Source: Candidatus Faecisoma merdavium
GTDB lineage: Bacteria; Bacillota_I; Bacilli_A; RF39; UBA660
DNA: 32,961 nucleotides
Assembly: GCA_018716405.1 (NCBI GenBank)
Contig: DVJX01000096.1
Span: 1-32,961, forward strand
Direction: 5' to 3'
Every line of letters begins with the position of its first letter. Within the stretch, counting starts at the first letter, position 1. The notes beneath the pieces were generated by a model that was not told the DNA's origin, made no database searches, and saw only the letters and a program-made list of their open reading frames with translations. Below, piece by piece: positions 7,195 through 17,511 of this stretch. The position numbers were made by a program, and so were the translations under genes.

Positions 7195-9309
7195 ATGGAT
7201 TGGATTACTAAAGAACAAGAAGAAATCAAAAAAGAAGTATTAAAACAAGTAAAAGTAGGTCAATTAATAACATATATAGAGTTTTTAGAATTATATAAAC
7301 CTTATGGTAAAAGAATGAGTGAGATTGATTTTGCGAATATTTTAGGGATAAATTATAGAAATTATCAAAAGATGCGAACACAAGGAACAAGAACAAAAAT
7401 ATTCAAAAAAACTTATTCTAAATTAACAGAAGAAGAAAAAGATAAAATAAAACAAGAAATATTAGAGAAAGTAAAAGTAGGTCAACTAATAACATATATA
7501 GAGTTTTTAGAATTATATAAACCATATGATGGAAAAATGAGTGAGATTGATTTTGCTAATCTTTTAGGAATAAGCTATATAAGTTATCAAAAAATTCGAA
7601 ATCAAGGAACAAAAGCAAAAGTTTTTAATAAAATGTACTCACAGGTGATAGCTGAAAAAATCAAAAAAGAAGTGTTAAAGCAAGTAAAAGAAGGACAATT
7701 GATAACATATTCAGAGTTTTTAGAACTATATAAACCGTATGAGAAACAAATAAGTGAGATTGACTTTGCTCATCTTTTAGGGATAGGTAATATGAGTTAT
7801 TATAATATTAAAAATCAAGGAACAAGAGCTAAAATATTTAATAAAAATAATTCAGAATTAGCAGACAAAGAAAAAGAAGAAATAAAGCAGGAAATATTAA
7901 AGCAAGTAAAAGAAGGACAATTAATAACATATATAGAGTTTTTAGAATTATATAAACTATATAAGAAAAGAATAAGCGAGATTGACTTTGCTAATCTTTT
8001 AGGAATAAATAGTGTTAATTATCAACTTTTTCGAGCACAAGGAACAAGAACAAAGATATTCAAGAAAAATTATCCAAAATTAACCGAAGAAGAAAAAGAA
8101 AAAATAAAACAAGAGATATTAGAGAAAGTAAAAGTGGGACAATTAATAACATATACAGAATTTTTGGAATTATATAAACCATATGATGAAAAAATGAGTG
8201 AGATTGATTTTGCTCATCTTTTAGGAATAAGTTATAGTAGTTATAGAAATATGCAATATAAAGGATCAAAAACCAAAATATTTAAAAAAATCAATTCAAA
8301 ATTAACAGAAAAAGAAGAAGAAAAAATAGTAAAAGAAGTATTAAAACAAGTAAAAATAGGACAATCAATAACATATATAGAATTTTTAGAACTATATAAA
8401 CCTTATAAAGAAAAAATAAGTGAAATTGACTTTGCTCTTCTTTTAGGAATAACTTATCCTAATTACCAAAGTATTCGAAATCAAGGAACAAAAGCAATAA
8501 TAAAAGATTATAAAAAAGAAATTAAGATTAATAGAATAAAATATTTATTAAAAGAATCAAGATATTATGAAAAACAAGAATTGGAAAATTTATCAAAAAA
8601 ATATGAAATAGATTTATCTGAAATTTTGAAGGGACTTTTTAATTTGAAAAATAACAACAATTTAAGGATTTTGGAAAGTTGCTTAGAAATTAAAGGATAT
8701 CTATGGATAGGAAATATAAAATGTAGTAAAATTTTTGCTACAAAATATAAACAATATATGATTGAATCAACAAAAAAAATAAAAAAATATTATTGTACAA
8801 AATATAGAAATTTAACTATAAAGGATGATGTTATAAGTAATTCTATAATATTTATAATTGAAAAATGTGGAAGTATAGAAAAAAATTGTATAAATGATGA
8901 ACAAATAAAAACATTGATATTTTATTCAATTAGTGGATATATAATAAAGTCATGTTTATGGGAATATTGTAAAAAGAATAGAAAAAATAATTCATTACTT
9001 GGGGCAAATGATAGTGAAGAAGAAATAAATCTTTCTAATAGAGGTATTGATACATCGATTAATACTGAAAATGATGTAAATCTATCTCAAAATAAAAGAA
9101 TGGATTCGAACAATGATTTATTAGCAAATTCTTGTTTAAAATTATTAAAAAAATATTTAAAAACTGGCTATGATGAAAATAAGGCAATATCGGAAGTTAG
9201 TAAAATTGTAGATATAGATGTAAAAGAATTGCTAGAAATATTAAAAAAATATATGATTGAACAACAATATGTTAAAGTAACAAGCAAAGGAAGTTATATT
9301 TTAAAATGA
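7195..9309 (+). CDS. Six-repeat HTH-like protein with sigma-factor-like C-terminal region
   Basis: A 704-residue paralogue of the preceding gene. The start is the ATG of MDWITKEQ, preceded by GGTGATG; the in-frame ATG at 7165 overlaps the promoter region and is rejected. It has six repeats of 71-74 residues beginning at bases 7225, 7447, 7660, 7882, 8104 and 8326, each with GQLITYxEFLELYK and the HTH-like SEIDFAxLLGI block. The third unit keeps the pattern but has diverged most in its HTH tail (NMSYYNIKNQG). The C-terminal ~260 residues match those of the four-repeat protein, with the region-2-like segment DDVISNSIIFIIEK and the same end VKVTSKGSYILK. Variation in repeat number between otherwise close paralogues suggests the repeats determine target length or affinity. 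The function is inference. Confidence 0.8.
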   Translation: MDWITKEQEEIKKEVLKQVKVGQLITYIEFLELYKPYGKRMSEIDFANILGINYRNYQKMRTQGTRTKIFKKTYSKLTEEEKDKIKQEILEKVKVGQLITYIEFLELYKPYDGKMSEIDFANLLGISYISYQKIRNQGTKAKVFNKMYSQVIAEKIKKEVLKQVKEGQLITYSEFLELYKPYEKQISEIDFAHLLGIGNMSYYNIKNQGTRAKIFNKNNSELADKEKEEIKQEILKQVKEGQLITYIEFLELYKLYKKRISEIDFANLLGINSVNYQLFRAQGTRTKIFKKNYPKLTEEEKEKIKQEILEKVKVGQLITYTEFLELYKPYDEKMSEIDFAHLLGISYSSYRNMQYKGSKTKIFKKINSKLTEKEEEKIVKEVLKQVKIGQSITYIEFLELYKPYKEKISEIDFALLLGITYPNYQSIRNQGTKAIIKDYKKEIKINRIKYLLKESRYYEKQELENLSKKYEIDLSEILKGLFNLKNNNNLRILESCLEIKGYLWIGNIKCSKIFATKYKQYMIESTKKIKKYYCTKYRNLTIKDDVISNSIIFIIEKCGSIEKNCINDEQIKTLIFYSISGYIIKSCLWEYCKKNRKNNSLLGANDSEEEINLSNRGIDTSINTENDVNLSQNKRMDSNNDLLANSCLKLLKKYLKTGYDENKAISEVSKIVDIDVKELLEILKKYMIEQQYVKVTSKGSYILK
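7225..8535 (+). repeat. Tandem 213-222-base coding repeats (6 units)
   Basis: Six in-frame units beginning at 7225, 7447, 7660 (previous unit 213 bases), 7882, 8104 and 8326. They are homologous to the four units at 5401-6240. Confidence 0.9.
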
Positions 9310-9335
9310 TGATTGTTTATTTTTATAAAAATTTA

Positions 9336-9344
9336 TGATATAAT
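9336..9344 (+). promoter_or_regulatory. Extended -10 promoter of pyrG
   Basis: TGATATAAT, followed by a short leader in which AAACT can pair with AGTTT just before the GGAGG ribosome-binding site (9374-9378). A mutated copy of this leader (TGATGTAATTAAAAAG...AGAAACT) is found at about 7064-7092 after the first paralogue, evidence that the gene was duplicated together with its 3' flank. Confidence 0.6.
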
Positions 9345-9370
9345 TAAAAAGAGCCTAGAAACTCTCGTAG

Positions 9371-10990
<1,620 letters not shown>

Positions 10991-10992
<2 letters not shown>

Positions 10993-11539
10993 AAATTAAT
11001 CTAATTTCATTTTCATTAAAGAAAGGTTTGTCTTTATTAATTCGATCATAAAATAATATTCCATTTAAATGATCTATTTCATGTTGAAATGCAATTGATA
11101 ATTCTTCTCTTGCTCTTACTTTTATTTTGTTGCCATCAATGTCATATCCTTCTACTGTGACTCTAGCATATCTTGGAACGTGACCTTCAACATCACGATT
11201 AACTGATAAGCAACCTTCTCCAACATCAGCTGCTATCATTTCATTAGAATAAGAAACAATTTTAGGATTAACAAACACATATTCATCAAAGATACCATCT
11301 TCAACTTCGTGTACAATTATAATTATTCTTTTATTTAAACCTAATTGTGGAAATGCAAGTCCCATACCAGGTCTTAAATTATATTTATCTGCATATTCTT
11401 CAATTTGACTATATGTTAATTCATCGATTGCTCTTTTAATTAATTCTTTATCTTCATTTGATAAAGGAAAAGATGCATCAACACTTTTTTTTCTTAGCCT
11501 TTTGTCTTTTTCATCTAATATATTTAATTTTTTAAACAT
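10991..11539 (-). CDS. def: Peptide deformylase
   Basis: A 182-residue metalloenzyme that removes the formyl group from nascent proteins at the ribosome. Motif 2 EGCLS and motif 3 HEIDHLNG, which give the Cys and two His metal ligands and the catalytic Glu, are intact. Motif 1 reads GMGLAFPQ, where the family usually has GxGLAAPQ, so a Phe replaces the second Ala. The start is the ATG of MFKKLNILDE, with GGAG about eight bases upstream; the longer frame up to 11668 runs into the next gene's terminator and is not used. An extended -10 (TGATAAAAT, minus strand 11573-11565) lies just upstream. Confidence 0.96.
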
Positions 11540-11564
11540 GATAACCAACTCCAATAACACAAGT

Positions 11565-11573
11565 ATTTTATCA
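11565..11573 (-). promoter_or_regulatory. Probable extended -10 of def
   Basis: The minus strand reads TGATAAAAT, 26 bases upstream of the def start. There is no obvious -35. Confidence 0.45.
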
Positions 11574-11586
11574 CATTTTATAAAAA

Positions 11587-11617
11587 AATCAAAATAAAAA
11601 GGAAGTTTATCTTCCTT
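11587..11617 (-). terminator. Terminator of the YjcZ-like gene
   Basis: On the minus strand GGAAG-ATAAA-CTTCC is followed by TTTTTATTTTGATTTTTTT. The stop codon of the small gene lies in the loop. Confidence 0.8.
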
Positions 11618-11783
11618 GACAAGGTGTTTGATTGTGGCAACCACAGTTATTTTCGAATGCTCTTGCACCTATGATTATTACTAATAAAATGAATAAAACT
11701 AAAACAATTGCTGCTCCGTATCCAGTACCATAACCATATGGTTGATTGTAACCATAACCACTATATCCTCCGTAGTAATACAT
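11607..11783 (-). CDS. YjcZ-like small membrane protein (58 residues)
   Basis: A short gene on the minus strand, start MYYYGGYSGYGYNQ, with GGAGG seven bases upstream of the ATG. The first ~22 residues are Tyr/Gly-rich, followed by one membrane helix AAIVLVLFILLVIIIGA (residues 24-40) and a short tail with three Cys (CGCHNQTPC). Tyr/Gly-rich head plus single hydrophobic helix ending in IIIGA is the pattern of the Bacillus YjcZ family, small spore/membrane proteins of unknown role. The Cys-rich tail is unusual for that family. It has its own terminator and good ribosome-binding site, so I take it as real despite its size. Confidence 0.78.
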   Translation of the reverse strand: MYYYGGYSGYGYNQPYGYGTGYGAAIVLVLFILLVIIIGARAFENNCGCHNQTPCQGR

Positions 11784-11914
11784 ATTATTACCTCCTTCTA
11801 GCTAATATAGTTTATTAAAAATTGTGTTATATGTTCATTAAAAACACCTATTTTTTAAATTAATGCAGGAAATCTTACTAGTATTGGCTAATATAACTAA
11901 TAGGAGGTAAATTT

Positions 11915-12589
11915 ATGCATTATATAAAAAAATACATATGGGTAATTTTAGTAATTTTCGTTTTATTATTTTTGTTTATTGCAAATAGTTCAAACGAAGA
12001 AGTTGTATTAGAAGAACAATTAAAAGAAAAAGAAGTAGAAGAACCTATAATTCAAGAAGAAAATAAAAAAATAAAAGTTGATATTAAAGGAGCAGTGAAT
12101 AATCCAGGTGTTTATGAAGTTTTAGAAAATAGTCGCGTTAGTGATGCGATAAATATAAGTGGTGGCTTAACTAAAGATGCTGATACGAGTACTATTAATT
12201 TAAGTAAAATAATATTTGATGAGATGGTAATAATTATTTATACAAAAGATGAAATTGCAGAAATGTTAAAAGGTGATACATCCATTAAATATATTGAAAA
12301 AGAATGTATTTGTCCAAAACTAGAAAATGATGCTTGTATTGAAGACAAGATTGAAAATGTTCCTAATAATAATTTAAATAACGATTCTAGTTCTTCAAAT
12401 AATAAAGTATCATTAAATAAAGCTAGTTTAGATGAATTAATGACTCTTGATGGAATAGGAGAGAAAAAAGCTCAAGCAATTATTGATTATCGTAATAAAA
12501 ATGGATTTAAATCTATTGAAGAAATAATGGAAGTAGATGGAATAGGCAGTACAACTTATGAAAAAATTAAAGATAGACTTACTTTGTAA
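11915..12589 (+). CDS. comEA: Competence protein ComEA (DNA receptor)
   Basis: A 224-residue protein: membrane anchor at residues 8-23, SLBB domain ~53-110 ([24 protein letters not shown]), a flexible Asn/Ser linker with three Cys (131-141), and paired helix-hairpin-helix DNA-binding motifs at 165-224 ([34 protein letters not shown]). ComEA binds incoming double-stranded DNA on the outer face of the membrane and hands it to ComEC. AGGAGG precedes the ATG. It overlaps comEC by 32 bases, so the two are co-transcribed. Confidence 0.95.
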   Translation: MHYIKKYIWVILVIFVLLFLFIANSSNEEVVLEEQLKEKEVEEPIIQEENKKIKVDIKGAVNNPGVYEVLENSRVSDAINISGGLTKDADTSTINLSKIIFDEMVIIIYTKDEIAEMLKGDTSIKYIEKECICPKLENDACIEDKIENVPNNNLNNDSSSSNNKVSLNKASLDELMTLDGIGEKKAQAIIDYRNKNGFKSIEEIMEVDGIGSTTYEKIKDRLTL

Positions 12590-14543
12590 AATAATTTTAA
12601 TTGTTACCTGTTTTTATACTTTTTATATTACTAAAAATTTAATATACCATACTAATTATAAAGAAGGTGAAATAACTTTAATTGGTAAAATAATTAATAT
12701 AACTAAAAAAGAAAATAATGTTGATTTGATAATAAAAGCAAAGGAAAAAATAAAAGTAACTTATTATGGTAGTGTTAATTATCAATTAGGTGATTATGTT
12801 AAAATTAAAGGAACATTAACAAAACCTTATAATAGTACTATTTTTAATTTGTTTGATTATAGAAATTATTTATTAAGTGATAAAATATATTTTATTTTAA
12901 AAGCTGATAAAATTGATAAATATAAAGATAATGATAATATATTTTATAAAATAAAAAATAGTATATATGAAAAAATAGATAAATTAAAAAGCAAAAATTA
13001 TGTAAAAACATTTATATTAGGTGATAAACAAGATTTAAATGATGAAATACTAAATAGTTATCAACAAAATGGTGTAAGTCATTTACTTGCTATATCAGGT
13101 ATGCATATTTCTTTATTAGTTGTAATTTTATCTAAAATATTAAAAAAATTTAAATATAGTTATTTTATAATAAGTATATTTTTAATTTTTTATGCATTTT
13201 TAACCAATTTTACTCCTTCTGTTTTAAGAGCAGTATTGCTTTATATTTTTAATAAAATAGATAAAAAAAATTTAATTTTATTAATTGCTAGTTTGATGTT
13301 ATTTTACAACCCATATTATATTTATAATGTTGGATTTTTATTTAGTTTCATAATAAGTTTTTATTTGATTTATTTTGGCAATTTAACTAACAAATTTAAT
13401 AATTATTTCATTAAATTATTTATGACATCAACAATTTGCTTTATAGCAAGTATTCCTATTATGATTAATAATTTTTATTATATAAATATAACAAGCCCTT
13501 TAATTAATATTATGTTTGTTCCTTTTATTTCCTTGATTATTTTTCCTCTGTCATTAATAACTCTGGTATTTCCAATCTTAGATAATATATTATTCTTTTT
13601 ATTAAATATTATGGAATCATTAACTTTATTTTTTAATAATTTTAACATTAATTTAACAATGGCAAAGATGAATATATATATTTTTATAATTTATTATTTA
13701 ATTATTACATTAATATTTATTAAGCCAAAGTATTTTTATGCTTTAATTTTTATTTTGATTATCCATAATAATATAAAATATTTTAATAAAAATAGTTATT
13801 TAACAATTCTTGATGTTGGACAAGGTGATTCTATTTTGCTAGAAATTAAAGATAAAAATATTTTAATTGATACTGGAGGTAATATGTTTAGTGATTATAA
13901 TATAGCTAAAAATAAATTAATACCTTATTTTAAATCATTAGGTATAAAAAAAATAAATTACTTAATTTTAACACATGGTGATTATGATCATATGGGTGAA
14001 AGTATTAATTTAGTAAATAACTTTAAAGTAGAGAAAGTAATATTCAATTGTGGGCCACATAATGATTTAGAACAAGAATTAATTAAAGTATTACATAAAA
14101 AGAAAATACCATATTACAGTTGTATCAAAGAATTAAATATAGATGATAATAAATTATACTTTTTAAATAATAAAGATTATGGTAATGAAAATGATAATTC
14201 AAGTGTAATTTATACAGAACTCAATAAACATAAATTTCTATTTATGGGAGATGCTGGTGTAGAAGTAGAAGATGATTTAATAGAAAAATATAATTTACAA
14301 AATATAGATGTATTAAAAGTAGGACATCATGGAAGTAAAACAAGTTCAAGTGAAGAATTCATAGGTGAGATAAATCCAAAATATTCAGTAATTAGTGTTG
14401 GAAAGAACAATAGATATGGTCATCCAAATGATAGTGTATTAGAAAATTTAGAAGATAGTAAAATTTATAGAACAGATGAAGATGGAAGTATTATGTTTAA
14501 AATTGATAATGATAAATTAAAAATTAAAACATGTGCACCATAG
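12558..14543 (+). CDS. comEC: Competence channel ComEC (intact copy)
   Basis: A 661-residue protein with an N-terminal membrane segment and OB-like extracellular region (~residues 35-130), the multi-helix channel domain ([14 protein letters not shown] near 175-190, then many hydrophobic helices to ~410), and a C-terminal metallo-beta-lactamase domain from ~418: DVGQGDS, the metal-binding THGDYDHMG (His473), and [14 protein letters not shown] (~585-598). It forms the channel for single-stranded DNA uptake; the MBL domain is probably the nuclease that degrades the other strand. The start overlaps comEA and lacks an obvious Shine-Dalgarno, suggesting translational coupling. Its 3' end from the HGDYDH codon onward occurs twice more downstream as fragments. 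Confidence 0.96.
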   Translation: MKKLKIDLLCKIILIVTCFYTFYITKNLIYHTNYKEGEITLIGKIINITKKENNVDLIIKAKEKIKVTYYGSVNYQLGDYVKIKGTLTKPYNSTIFNLFDYRNYLLSDKIYFILKADKIDKYKDNDNIFYKIKNSIYEKIDKLKSKNYVKTFILGDKQDLNDEILNSYQQNGVSHLLAISGMHISLLVVILSKILKKFKYSYFIISIFLIFYAFLTNFTPSVLRAVLLYIFNKIDKKNLILLIASLMLFYNPYYIYNVGFLFSFIISFYLIYFGNLTNKFNNYFIKLFMTSTICFIASIPIMINNFYYINITSPLINIMFVPFISLIIFPLSLITLVFPILDNILFFLLNIMESLTLFFNNFNINLTMAKMNIYIFIIYYLIITLIFIKPKYFYALIFILIIHNNIKYFNKNSYLTILDVGQGDSILLEIKDKNILIDTGGNMFSDYNIAKNKLIPYFKSLGIKKINYLILTHGDYDHMGESINLVNNFKVEKVIFNCGPHNDLEQELIKVLHKKKIPYYSCIKELNIDDNKLYFLNNKDYGNENDNSSVIYTELNKHKFLFMGDAGVEVEDDLIEKYNLQNIDVLKVGHHGSKTSSSEEFIGEINPKYSVISVGKNNRYGHPNDSVLENLEDSKIYRTDEDGSIMFKIDNDKLKIKTCAP

Positions 14544-14550
14544 AAAGGAG
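13974..14550 (+). repeat. comEC 3'-end repeat, copy A (in the intact gene)
   Basis: From the CAT codon of HGDYDH to TAGAAAGGAG (stop plus ribosome-binding site of the next gene). The same block, diverged, is found at 16066-16641 and 17920-18493. The left limit is the same codon in all three. Confidence 0.85.
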
Positions 14551-14559
14551 AACAAAAAA

Positions 14560-15390
14560 ATGAATGAAATAAAAGAATATACAGAAAAATTATTTGAAAA
14601 TATAAAACATATAGATGAAAATGGCAATGAGTATTGGTTGGCTAGAGAATTAATGCCATTACTTGAGTACAACAAATGGGAGAGATTTTCTAATGCAATA
14701 GAATATGCAAAAACATCTTGTATAAAAAGTGGTTATAATGTTAGTGACCATTTTCCCGAGGTTGGGAAATTGGTTCAAATAGGTTCAAAAACAAACAGAA
14801 AATTGAAAGATTATAAACTATCAAGATATGCATGTTATTTAATAGTACAAAATGGTGATTCAAGAAAAGAAGCAATAGCTTTAGGTCAAACTTATTTTGC
14901 GATTCAAACTAGAAAACAAGAGTTAAATGAAAAAGAATATAGTAAGCTTACTGAAGATGAGAAAAGATTTTATCAAAGAGATTTAACTAGAAAAGGAAAT
15001 TATTCTTTGAATATTGCTGCTAGAAATGCTGGAGTAAAGAACTTCGATAAATTTCATAATTCAGGTTATAAAGGATTATACAATGGAGAAACAGCAAATG
15101 ATATTGCAAGAAGAAAGAAACTTAGATATAGAGAAGATATTTTGGATAACATGGGCAGTGATGAATTAATTGCAAATTTATTTAGAATCTCTCAAACAGA
15201 ACAAAAATTAAAGAATGAAAATATAAATTTAGAAAGTAAAGCAAATGAAACTCATTTTGAAGTTGGAAAGGAAATCAGAAATACAATTAAGAAACTTGGT
15301 GGAACAATGCCGGAAGATTTGCCAACTCCAGATAAAAGTTTGAAAGAGTTGGAAAAAGAGAACAAAACATTAAATGTAAAAAATGTATGA
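14560..15390 (+). CDS. dinD: DinD-like DNA-damage-inducible protein (cassette 1)
   Basis: A 276-residue protein starting MNEIKEYTEK, with AAAGGAG 10 bases upstream; that site overlaps the comEC stop. Matches to the DinD/BRO-type family include EYWLARELMPLLEY, the core DYKLSRYACYLIVQNGDSRK, AxxQTYFAIQTRKQEL, FHNSGYKGLYNGETANDI, and the end GGTMPEDLPTPDKSLKELE. In E. coli DinD is SOS-induced and inhibits RecA filaments (established for that protein); whether this copy does the same is inference. Its stop codon TGA is also the TGN of the extended -10 for the next gene. A paralogue lies at 16652. Confidence 0.9.
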   Translation: MNEIKEYTEKLFENIKHIDENGNEYWLARELMPLLEYNKWERFSNAIEYAKTSCIKSGYNVSDHFPEVGKLVQIGSKTNRKLKDYKLSRYACYLIVQNGDSRKEAIALGQTYFAIQTRKQELNEKEYSKLTEDEKRFYQRDLTRKGNYSLNIAARNAGVKNFDKFHNSGYKGLYNGETANDIARRKKLRYREDILDNMGSDELIANLFRISQTEQKLKNENINLESKANETHFEVGKEIRNTIKKLGGTMPEDLPTPDKSLKELEKENKTLNVKNV

Positions 15391-15396
15391 TATAAT
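15388..15396 (+). promoter_or_regulatory. Extended -10 overlapping the dinD stop (cassette 1)
   Basis: TGATATAAT, in which TGA is the dinD stop codon. The same arrangement occurs at 17483-17491 in cassette 2. No clear -35. Confidence 0.55.
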
Positions 15397-15419
15397 GTAT
15401 ATATAGGATGTGATAAATT

Positions 15420-16079
15420 ATGTTAATAGTTGAAGTTGGGTTTAAATTAGATAAGACTTTAGAATACTATGATAAAATTTTAAAAATGCATGGATTAGAA
15501 AATGATTTTAATTGTGAAACACATGATATATATTATACAAAAGATAATTTAAATGAATTAACAGAAAATGAAATGAAACAAAAGTGTATTCGCTTAAGAA
15601 ATGTAAATTTTAAAGAAGGATATAAAGTAGAAAATAAATTGTTAGATTCATTGAATATTGATTTTGTTAATGAAAATGAACTTCTTGATTTTGAAAACAA
15701 ATTAAAAGAAAATGGATATTTAAAAGTTTTCGATACTAAAAAGAAAGATCATCATTATTACAAAGAAGGAATGAACACTAAAGTACAATTACAGGAAATT
15801 GACGATATAGGGTTACTTGTATATTTAGATAATTCAAACTATTATGAATTACCTTTAGAGGAACAAAGAAATAAATTAATTGATGAATTAAATAGTTATG
15901 GATTTGATTTTAAATATACGGATTTAGGATTAGATAAACTTAGGACATTATATTATCAAGAAAAAAATATAGTAAAAATCAAAATGGTTAAAGCAGAACT
16001 ACATAAATGTAGTTTTTTCTTTGGAAATAAAGTGTTTTACTCGACTTACTTTTTGACAATCAGCACATGGAGATTATAA
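15420..16079 (+). CDS. CYTH-domain protein with lost stop codon
   Basis: The frame gives 219 residues. Residues ~1-180 are a CYTH (adenylate cyclase IV/thiamine triphosphatase-like) domain: start VEVGFKLDK in place of the usual ExExK, CIRLR (R-x-R) and YKVENK around 60-75, and QLQEIDDIGLLVYLD later. The Glu signature is weakened, so activity on triphosphates is uncertain. The natural end should be near YQEKNI; the frame instead runs through the gene's own terminator (15997-16019) and into the next comEC fragment. An indel in the A7 run near 15961 would restore a nearby stop. The last ~30 residues are therefore probably not native. AGGATGTGAT precedes the ATG. Confidence 0.75.
   Translation: MLIVEVGFKLDKTLEYYDKILKMHGLENDFNCETHDIYYTKDNLNELTENEMKQKCIRLRNVNFKEGYKVENKLLDSLNIDFVNENELLDFENKLKENGYLKVFDTKKKDHHYYKEGMNTKVQLQEIDDIGLLVYLDNSNYYELPLEEQRNKLIDELNSYGFDFKYTDLGLDKLRTLYYQEKNIVKIKMVKAELHKCSFFFGNKVFYSTYFLTISTWRL
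15997..16019 (+). terminator. Terminator ending cassette 1
   Basis: AACTACAT pairs perfectly with ATGTAGTT around an AA loop, followed by a T-run. It lies inside the overlong CYTH frame, about 20 bases before the 20-base junction sequence. Confidence 0.85.
16041..16060 (+). repeat. 20-base junction sequence, copy 1
   Basis: TCGACTTACTTTTTGACAAT, identical to 17895-17914. In both places it directly precedes, with a short CAG/TAC spacer and CA, the comEC CAT codon at which the fragments begin. Confidence 0.9.
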
Positions 16080-16080
16080 T
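16053..16080 (+). promoter_or_regulatory. Promoter formed across the junction (cassette 2)
   Basis: TTGACA (16053-16058) from the junction sequence, 16-base spacer, and TATAAT (16075-16080) from the comEC fragment itself (GATTATAATCAT, the Asp-Tyr-Asn-His codons). It could drive dinD of cassette 2. Confidence 0.65.
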
Positions 16081-16635
16081 CATATAGGAAATGCAAAATA
16101 CATAGTAGAAAATTTCAAAGTAGAGAAAGTAATATTTAATTGTGGTGAATTTAATGAACTAGAGACTGATTTAATTAAAGTATTGGGTGAAAAGAAAATA
16201 CCATATTATTCGTGTATTAAAGAATTAAATATAGATAATAACAAATTATATTTTTTACAAACTAAAGAATATGATAATGAAAACGATAATTCAAATGTTA
16301 TTTATACTGAACTTAGTGGTTATAATTTTATGTTTATGGGTGATGCATCAAGTACAACTGAAAAAGAAATAATAGATAAATACAATCTTCCTGACATTGA
16401 TGTATTAAAAGTAGGACATCATGGAAGTAGGACAAGTTCAAGTATTGAATTTATAAATGAGATAAATCCAGAGTATTCCATTATTAGTGTAGGTAAGAAT
16501 AATAGGTATGGACATCCAAATAAAGAAGTGTTAGATGCATTAGAGGAATCAAAAATATATAGAACAGATCAAAATGGTAGTATCATGTTTAAAATCAATA
16601 ATAATAAATTAAAAATTGAGACTTGTAGTCCATAG
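16066..16635 (+). pseudogene. comEC 3' fragment, copy B
   Basis: 190 codons homologous to the MBL domain of comEC, starting at HGDYNH (the last Asp of the metal motif is Asn here) and ending TCSP. The frame is open with no internal stop, but TGA lies just upstream and the only start-like codon is TTG at 16183. GHHGSRTSSS is retained. Without the channel and with a damaged metal site it cannot do ComEC's job. It is best read as a displaced 3' end. It ends at a stop plus AAAGGA shared with the other copies. Confidence 0.85.
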
Positions 16636-16651
16636 AAAGGAAGATGATAAA

Positions 16652-17485
16652 ATGAATGAAATAAAAGAATATACTGAAAAGGTATTTGAAGATATTAAAC
16701 ATATTGATGAGATTGGTAATGAATACTGGTATGCAAGAGAATTGATGTCAGTACTTGGATATAGTAAATGGGAAAATTTTAATAAAGTAATAGAAAAGGC
16801 AATTGTCGCTTGTCAAAACAGTAGTATTAATTATAAAGAACATTTTCCTGATGTCAGGAAAACGTTAGAAATGCCTAATAATGCGATGAAAAAAATAATT
16901 GATTATAAACTTTCAAGATATGCTTGTTACCTAATTGCACAAAATGGTGATTCTAGAAAAGAAGTAATAGCACTAGCTCAGACTTACTTTGCTATACAAA
17001 CAAGGAAACAAGAATTAAGTGAAAAAGAGTATAACGAACTATCTGAAGATGAGAAAAGATTATATAGAAGGAATCAAGCAAGAAAAGGTAATTTTAATTT
17101 AAATAAAACAGCTGTTAATAGTGGAGTAAAAGATTTAGCTAGATTTCATAATGCGGGATATAAAGGATTATATAATGGTGAAACTGCTGATGATATATTT
17201 AAAAGGAAAAAATTAAGATATAGAGAAGATATATTAGATAATATGGGTAGTGAAGAACTTGCAGATAATATATTTAGAATAGCTCAAACAGACGCTAAAT
17301 TAAAAAGAGATAACGTAGATAATGAATATACTGCAAATTCTGTTCATTATGAAGTAGGTAAGGAAGTAAGAAATAGCATTAAAAGATTAGGTGGTACTAT
17401 GCCAGAAGATTTATTAACACCTGAGAAAAGTTTAAAAGAATTAGAAAAAGATAGCAGAAATCAATTAACTAACAATAAGTTGTGA
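16652..17485 (+). CDS. dinD: DinD-like DNA-damage-inducible protein (cassette 2)
   Basis: A 277-residue paralogue of the gene at 14560, starting with the same MNEIKEYTEK; GGAAGATGA precedes the ATG. It keeps the family core DYKLSRYACYLIAQNGDSRK, LAQTYFAIQTRKQEL, YKGLYNGETADDIFKRKKLR, ILDNMGSEELADNIFR and GGTMPEDLLTPEKSL. The middle (residues 60-90) differs most from cassette 1. The two copies are clearly diverged, so this is not a recent tandem duplication. The TGA stop again overlaps an extended -10. Confidence 0.9.
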   Translation: MNEIKEYTEKVFEDIKHIDEIGNEYWYARELMSVLGYSKWENFNKVIEKAIVACQNSSINYKEHFPDVRKTLEMPNNAMKKIIDYKLSRYACYLIAQNGDSRKEVIALAQTYFAIQTRKQELSEKEYNELSEDEKRLYRRNQARKGNFNLNKTAVNSGVKDLARFHNAGYKGLYNGETADDIFKRKKLRYREDILDNMGSEELADNIFRIAQTDAKLKRDNVDNEYTANSVHYEVGKEVRNSIKRLGGTMPEDLLTPEKSLKELEKDSRNQLTNNKL

Positions 17486-17491
17486 TATAAT
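17483..17491 (+). promoter_or_regulatory. Extended -10 overlapping the dinD stop (cassette 2)
   Basis: TGATATAAT, placed exactly as in cassette 1, 21 bases upstream of the start of the NIF3-like gene. Confidence 0.55.
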
Positions 17492-17511
17492 ATTTATAGG
17501 AGATGAATACT

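Noticed and set aside
5401-8535. CRISPR-like array
   Set aside because: The repeats are ~220 bases, in frame and coding; there are no short identical repeats with unique spacers.
11540-11668. N-terminal extension of peptide deformylase to 11668
   Set aside because: It crosses the terminator and the coding end of the YjcZ-like gene in another frame; the family start and a good ribosome-binding site are at 11539.
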